Assembly (NCBI GenBank): GCA_013001805.1
Contig: JABDLW010000888.1
Coordinates: 1 to 9,555 of the forward strand
Direction of reading: 5' to 3'
DNA from: Saprospiraceae bacterium
Lineage (GTDB): Bacteria; Bacteroidota; Bacteroidia; Chitinophagales; Saprospiraceae
Length of the DNA: 9,555 nt
In this document: one piece after another, positions 7,390 through 9,555 of the stretch
Position numbering within the stretch: the first letter of the stretch is position 1
Layout of the letters: each line of letters begins with the position of its first letter
Position numbers and translations under genes: made by a program
The notes under the pieces: model-generated
The model's input: only the letters and a program-made list of their open reading frames with translations
Databases searched by the model: none
Told to the model about the DNA's origin: nothing

Positions 7390-8205
7390 ATGGCGGGAAG
7401 AAAATCTTCGCAATGTAGTTTACTTTGGTCTGTTATAAATAAGGAAGGGGAAGCATCTTACTTATTTGGCACTATGCACGTCAGAAGCCACACTGCACAT
7501 CAGTTTCTTTCCGGAGTATTACCTTATATTGCCGGGACGCAAATCTTTGCAGCTGAAATGAATTTGCAGCAATTTGACCTAAAAACAATGCAGGAAAGCA
7601 CAACTTTATCCGTGGAAGAGGGTTGGTACCGGCATATCAAAGCTCAGAAATTCGATAAGACAAGGATTGCCCTTTTGAAATCCTTTGGTATTGATCTCAT
7701 ACATTATAAAGATCGGCATCCGTTTTTAATCATGTCCGCCATTTCCGAATCGCTGCTTGCCATCGATAACATGGCTTCATTGGATCAGGAACTGTGGAAT
7801 CAAGCGGATAAAATGGGTAGAACCTGTACTGGTTTGGAATCATTCTTTGAGCAAATGGATATTATGAGACGGATTTCCGTACATGATGCTTTCAAACAAA
7901 TTTTTGAAATTAGCAGGAATCCCGGCCAATTTAGGAAGGCTATGAAAAAGATGATCAGTTATTATGTTTCTCAGGACGTTAATCGTTTGTATAAGGCTAG
8001 CCGCAGGCAATTGCAGGGATTAAGAAAAATAATGCTTTTCAATCGTAATGAAAGAATGGTAAACCGGATGGAAGACTTAATGTTTAAAGAAACGGTTTTT
8101 GCCGGCGTTGGCGCAGCACATCTTGCGGGTAAACAAGGTATGCTGTCTCTATTGAAAAAACGTGGATACAAGATTCGATCTATGAAAATTAATGGAAGGA
8201 TTTGA
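7390..8205 (+). CDS. TraB/GumN family protein (Tiki-like putative metalloprotease)
   Basis: This protein of 271 residues matches the TraB/GumN family, related to the animal Wnt-cleaving Tiki metalloproteases. Family signatures in order are LLWSV (11-15), YLFGTMH (24-30) with H30, an acidic AAEMN (54-58) with E56, GLESFFEQ (148-155) with E150, RNERMV (219-224), and FAGVGAAHLAGKQG (237-250) with H244, followed by LLKKRGY. These E and H residues are the proposed metal ligands and catalytic residues in Tiki proteins, so the active site appears intact. Unlike many bacterial members, it has no visible signal peptide or membrane helix, suggesting a cytoplasmic protein. The next gene starts inside its stop codon (4-bp overlap), so it heads a three-gene unit ending in gldC. 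Bacterial function is largely unknown; I assign the family only. The ATG at 7390 begins just upstream of the first conserved block. Confidence 0.85.
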   Translation: MAGRKSSQCSLLWSVINKEGEASYLFGTMHVRSHTAHQFLSGVLPYIAGTQIFAAEMNLQQFDLKTMQESTTLSVEEGWYRHIKAQKFDKTRIALLKSFGIDLIHYKDRHPFLIMSAISESLLAIDNMASLDQELWNQADKMGRTCTGLESFFEQMDIMRRISVHDAFKQIFEISRNPGQFRKAMKKMISYYVSQDVNRLYKASRRQLQGLRKIMLFNRNERMVNRMEDLMFKETVFAGVGAAHLAGKQGMLSLLKKRGYKIRSMKINGRI

Positions 8206-8912
8206 AACCGGAAATAATCAAGGATGATAAAACCGCTGTTGTGGTGGGATGTGAAGGATTTGTCGGTGAGCATCTTCTTGCTCTTCTAAACCAGCACCAC
8301 TCATATATAAATGTAAAGGCCATATCCCAGAAAAAGATCAAGATGGGTTTGTCAAAAGTAGATTATTATGTAGCATCGATTCCATCGATTGAATTTAAGC
8401 AGTGGAAGGCAAATGATTTGTTTATATGTTATGATGCATCTTTTTTTAATTCCGGTGGAAAATATAAAATAGCGGAATCGGAATATAAATATATTCCGAA
8501 AATGATACTGAAGGCTTTTCGAAGTGGCATGGGACAAGTGATTTTATTATCAAGTAAAGGTACTTCATCCGATGCCTTGTTTCACATCAGCCGTGCACGT
8601 GGCCTAATTGAAGAAGTGGTCATCAACATGGGATTTTGGAGTACACATGTTTTTAAGCCCAGCATTTTATTAGGGGAAAGTATAAATCAAAAATGGGGTC
8701 AGGGAATAGCCGACCGGATTGGTGGTAAAATCGATCAATATACCGGTGGATGGTTAAAAAAAAATAAGCCAATTGAAGCAGAAGTTGTGGCAAAAGCGAT
8801 GTTGCATGTGGCACAACGATTAGTTGCCGGTAATCATACATACTCTTCGGAATGGCTGCAAGATTTTGCCGTTTCTCCGGAAATTAACTCAGTGAGTAAA
8901 ACTAAGAAATGA
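8202..8912 (+). CDS. Rossmann-fold NAD(P)-binding protein, HTATIP2/epimerase-like, TTG start
   Basis: This 236-residue protein has an atypical short-chain dehydrogenase/epimerase fold. TAVVVGCEGFVGEHLL (11-26) is the first strand with a GxxGxxG dinucleotide-binding loop. QVILLSSKG (112-120) and VFKPSILLGE (150-159) resemble the HTATIP2/NmrA-like group. The usual YxxxK catalytic pair is absent: the region aligned by eye (127-133) reads FHISRAR, with neither Tyr nor Lys. It may bind a nucleotide without classical SDR chemistry, or use other residues. The start must be TTG at 8202: an in-frame stop lies at 8190-8192, and the first in-frame ATG (codon 48) would remove the binding loop. A GGAAGGA (8194-8200) sits very close to this start. 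It overlaps the upstream gene by 4 bp and gldC by 4 bp. Substrate unknown. Confidence 0.75.
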   Translation: MKPEIIKDDKTAVVVGCEGFVGEHLLALLNQHHSYINVKAISQKKIKMGLSKVDYYVASIPSIEFKQWKANDLFICYDASFFNSGGKYKIAESEYKYIPKMILKAFRSGMGQVILLSSKGTSSDALFHISRARGLIEEVVINMGFWSTHVFKPSILLGESINQKWGQGIADRIGGKIDQYTGGWLKKNKPIEAEVVAKAMLHVAQRLVAGNHTYSSEWLQDFAVSPEINSVSKTKK

Positions 8913-9253
8913 ATAAAAAAACTTCACAAATAAGCATCAATATTGAACTTGGCGATGACAAAATCCCCGAGCACATTAGCTGGTCAGCTCCTGACCAAAA
9001 CCAACTTGATCAGCCTGTGAAAGCAATGCTGTTGTCTTTGTTTGATGGTCAGAATAAGCAGACTCTCAAGATTGACCTATGGACTAAAGAAATGCAGGTG
9101 GTCGAAATGGATCGCTTTTTTTATCAGACGCTGCGCAGTATGACCGAATCTTATTTTAAGGCTACCAATAATCAGTCGATGGCGCGGGCCATGCAACAAT
9201 TTGTGCAATATTTCGGCGAACAAACAGAAATAATCCCAAAGGAGAAGAATTGA
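8909..9253 (+). CDS. gldC: Gliding motility protein GldC homologue
   Basis: This small protein of 114 residues, without signal peptide or membrane segment, matches the length and pattern of GldC, a cytoplasmic accessory factor of Bacteroidota gliding motility. The marks are an N-terminal strand with ISINIELGDDKIPEHISWSA (8-27), then MLLSLFD (40-46), the characteristic IDLWTKEM (55-62), and FFYQTLRSM (70-78) with a nearby FKAT. In Flavobacterium, gldC lies beside gldB and improves gliding without being the core motor. Here no gldB is adjacent; the upstream partners are a Rossmann protein and a TraB/GumN protein, each overlapping by 4 bp (ATGA at this gene's start). GldC homologues also occur in non-gliding members, so motility does not follow. 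It ends 58 bp before the convergent osmC stop codon. Confidence 0.88.
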   Translation: MNKKTSQISINIELGDDKIPEHISWSAPDQNQLDQPVKAMLLSLFDGQNKQTLKIDLWTKEMQVVEMDRFFYQTLRSMTESYFKATNNQSMARAMQQFVQYFGEQTEIIPKEKN

Positions 9254-9267
9254 TCTCTCCCGGCAAC

Positions 9268-9298
9268 TTTGAAGGTCAAGTCTGATTGCCTATCTTTG
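9268..9298 (+). promoter_or_regulatory. Full-consensus Bacteroidota promoter aimed antisense into osmC
   Basis: TTTG (9268-9271), a 19-nt spacer and TATCTTTG (9291-9298) match the Bacteroidota -33/-7 consensus at all ten fixed positions. Transcription would start near 9302-9305 and run rightward. No plus-strand gene follows in the window; the only features there are the osmC 3' end on the opposite strand and a 60-codon antisense frame. It may drive an antisense or small RNA, or be a leftover from a rearrangement. No experiment supports activity. Confidence 0.5.
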
Positions 9299-9319
9299 TC
9301 AATACCCTAGATTAGGCAA
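9286..9319. repeat. Inverted repeat between gldC and osmC, possible weak terminator or operator
   Basis: TTGCCTA (9286-9292) is repeated inverted as TAGGCAA (9313-9319) around a 20-nt centre. On the plus strand it is followed by GTTTT, so it could form a weak terminator for gldC. The loop is long and the T run short, however. Its left arm covers the start of the -7 box at 9291 and its right arm lies just past the expected start site, which would also suit a protein-binding site. The right arm includes two bases of the osmC stop codon. Confidence 0.3.
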
Positions 9320-9555
9320 GTTTTGCATTCATTTCAATTTCGCAATTCAACAACCGGGAAATGGGGCAACCGGATTTGGCATTGCCCGCTAGTTTTGCAA
9401 ACTCTTCCTGTGTAATTCCAGGAACCTCAGCCTGTAGATCTAAAACTATTTTGTCTACTTTCCACCCGATATCATCCTTCGATGCACTAAGTCTTGCAGT
9501 AGTTTCAAGTTTAGTAGCGGTATGTCCTGCTCCCTGCAACTGAAAGGCTAATGCC
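9312..9555 (-). CDS. osmC: OsmC-type peroxiredoxin (organic hydroperoxide reductase), N-terminus beyond window
   Basis: About 80 C-terminal residues of an OsmC/Ohr-family protein are encoded on the minus strand, and the frame stays open to the right edge. Members reduce organic hydroperoxides with a two-cysteine centre and protect against oxidative stress in the cytoplasm. The resolving cysteine is visible in AKSGCPISRLL. The run ALAFQLQGAGHTA at the edge aligns with the segment that directly follows the peroxidatic cysteine in E. coli OsmC, so that cysteine should lie just outside. VPGITQEEF also matches OsmC better than the Ohr branch. A TTG within the window (9539) is internal and not the start. 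The stop codon is TAA at 9314-9312. The gene converges with gldC across 58 bp, and a candidate plus-strand promoter points into it. Family is confident; OsmC versus Ohr is likely but unproven. Confidence 0.88.
   Translation of the reverse strand, partial: ALAFQLQGAGHTATKLETTARLSASKDDIGWKVDKIVLDLQAEVPGITQEEFAKLAGNAKSGCPISRLLNCEIEMNAKLA

Noticed and set aside
9361..9543. Plus-strand 60-codon ORF downstream of the antisense promoter
   Set aside because: It is fully antisense to conserved osmC coding sequence and its translation looks like a mirror-frame product.

Overview
The window looks like chromosomal DNA of a Bacteroidota member, probably from the Saprospiria/Cytophagia side of the phylum. 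The clues are a gliding-motility GldC homologue, a Bacteroidota-style CcmC/CcmD pair, -33/-7 promoter motifs of the TTTG / TAnnTTTG type, and the near absence of Shine-Dalgarno sequences. The class is inferred from protein flavour and not proven. No tRNA, rRNA, CRISPR array, insertion sequence or SusC/SusD pair is visible.

Region 1 (1-3772) is catabolic. The 3' part of a sulfatase gene runs rightward off the left edge. It converges on a leftward gene for a secreted esterase-like protein with two alpha/beta-hydrolase units. About 470 bp without a convincing gene separate them, holding a short signal-peptide-like reading frame and an imperfect hairpin. Both enzymes would suit attack on sulfated or acylated polysaccharide, although this is not a classic polysaccharide utilization locus.

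Region 2 (about 3773-7264) is rightward: a cytochrome c maturation pair (ccmC with an extra extracytoplasmic beta-type domain, then ccmD), a glutamate dehydrogenase gene whose start overlaps the end of ccmD by 8 bp, and an Lrp/AsnC regulator gene. ccmA, ccmB, ccmE and ccmF are not here. The regulator sits where it could sense amino acids and control the dehydrogenase, but that is inference.

Region 3 (7390-9253) is a tightly coupled three-gene unit with 4-bp overlaps: a TraB/GumN (Tiki-like) protein, a Rossmann-fold protein lacking an obvious SDR catalytic dyad and starting at TTG, and GldC.

Region 4 (9254-9555) has the 3' part of an OsmC-type peroxiredoxin gene on the minus strand, running off the right edge. 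Between gldC and osmC lies the best promoter match I found (TTTG-N19-TATCTTTG). It points rightward into the antisense strand of osmC and overlaps an inverted repeat. I see no clear-cut new defence or mobile system. The most unusual items are this antisense promoter, the CcmC domain insertion, the half-degenerate double hydrolase and the TraB/Rossmann/GldC coupling.
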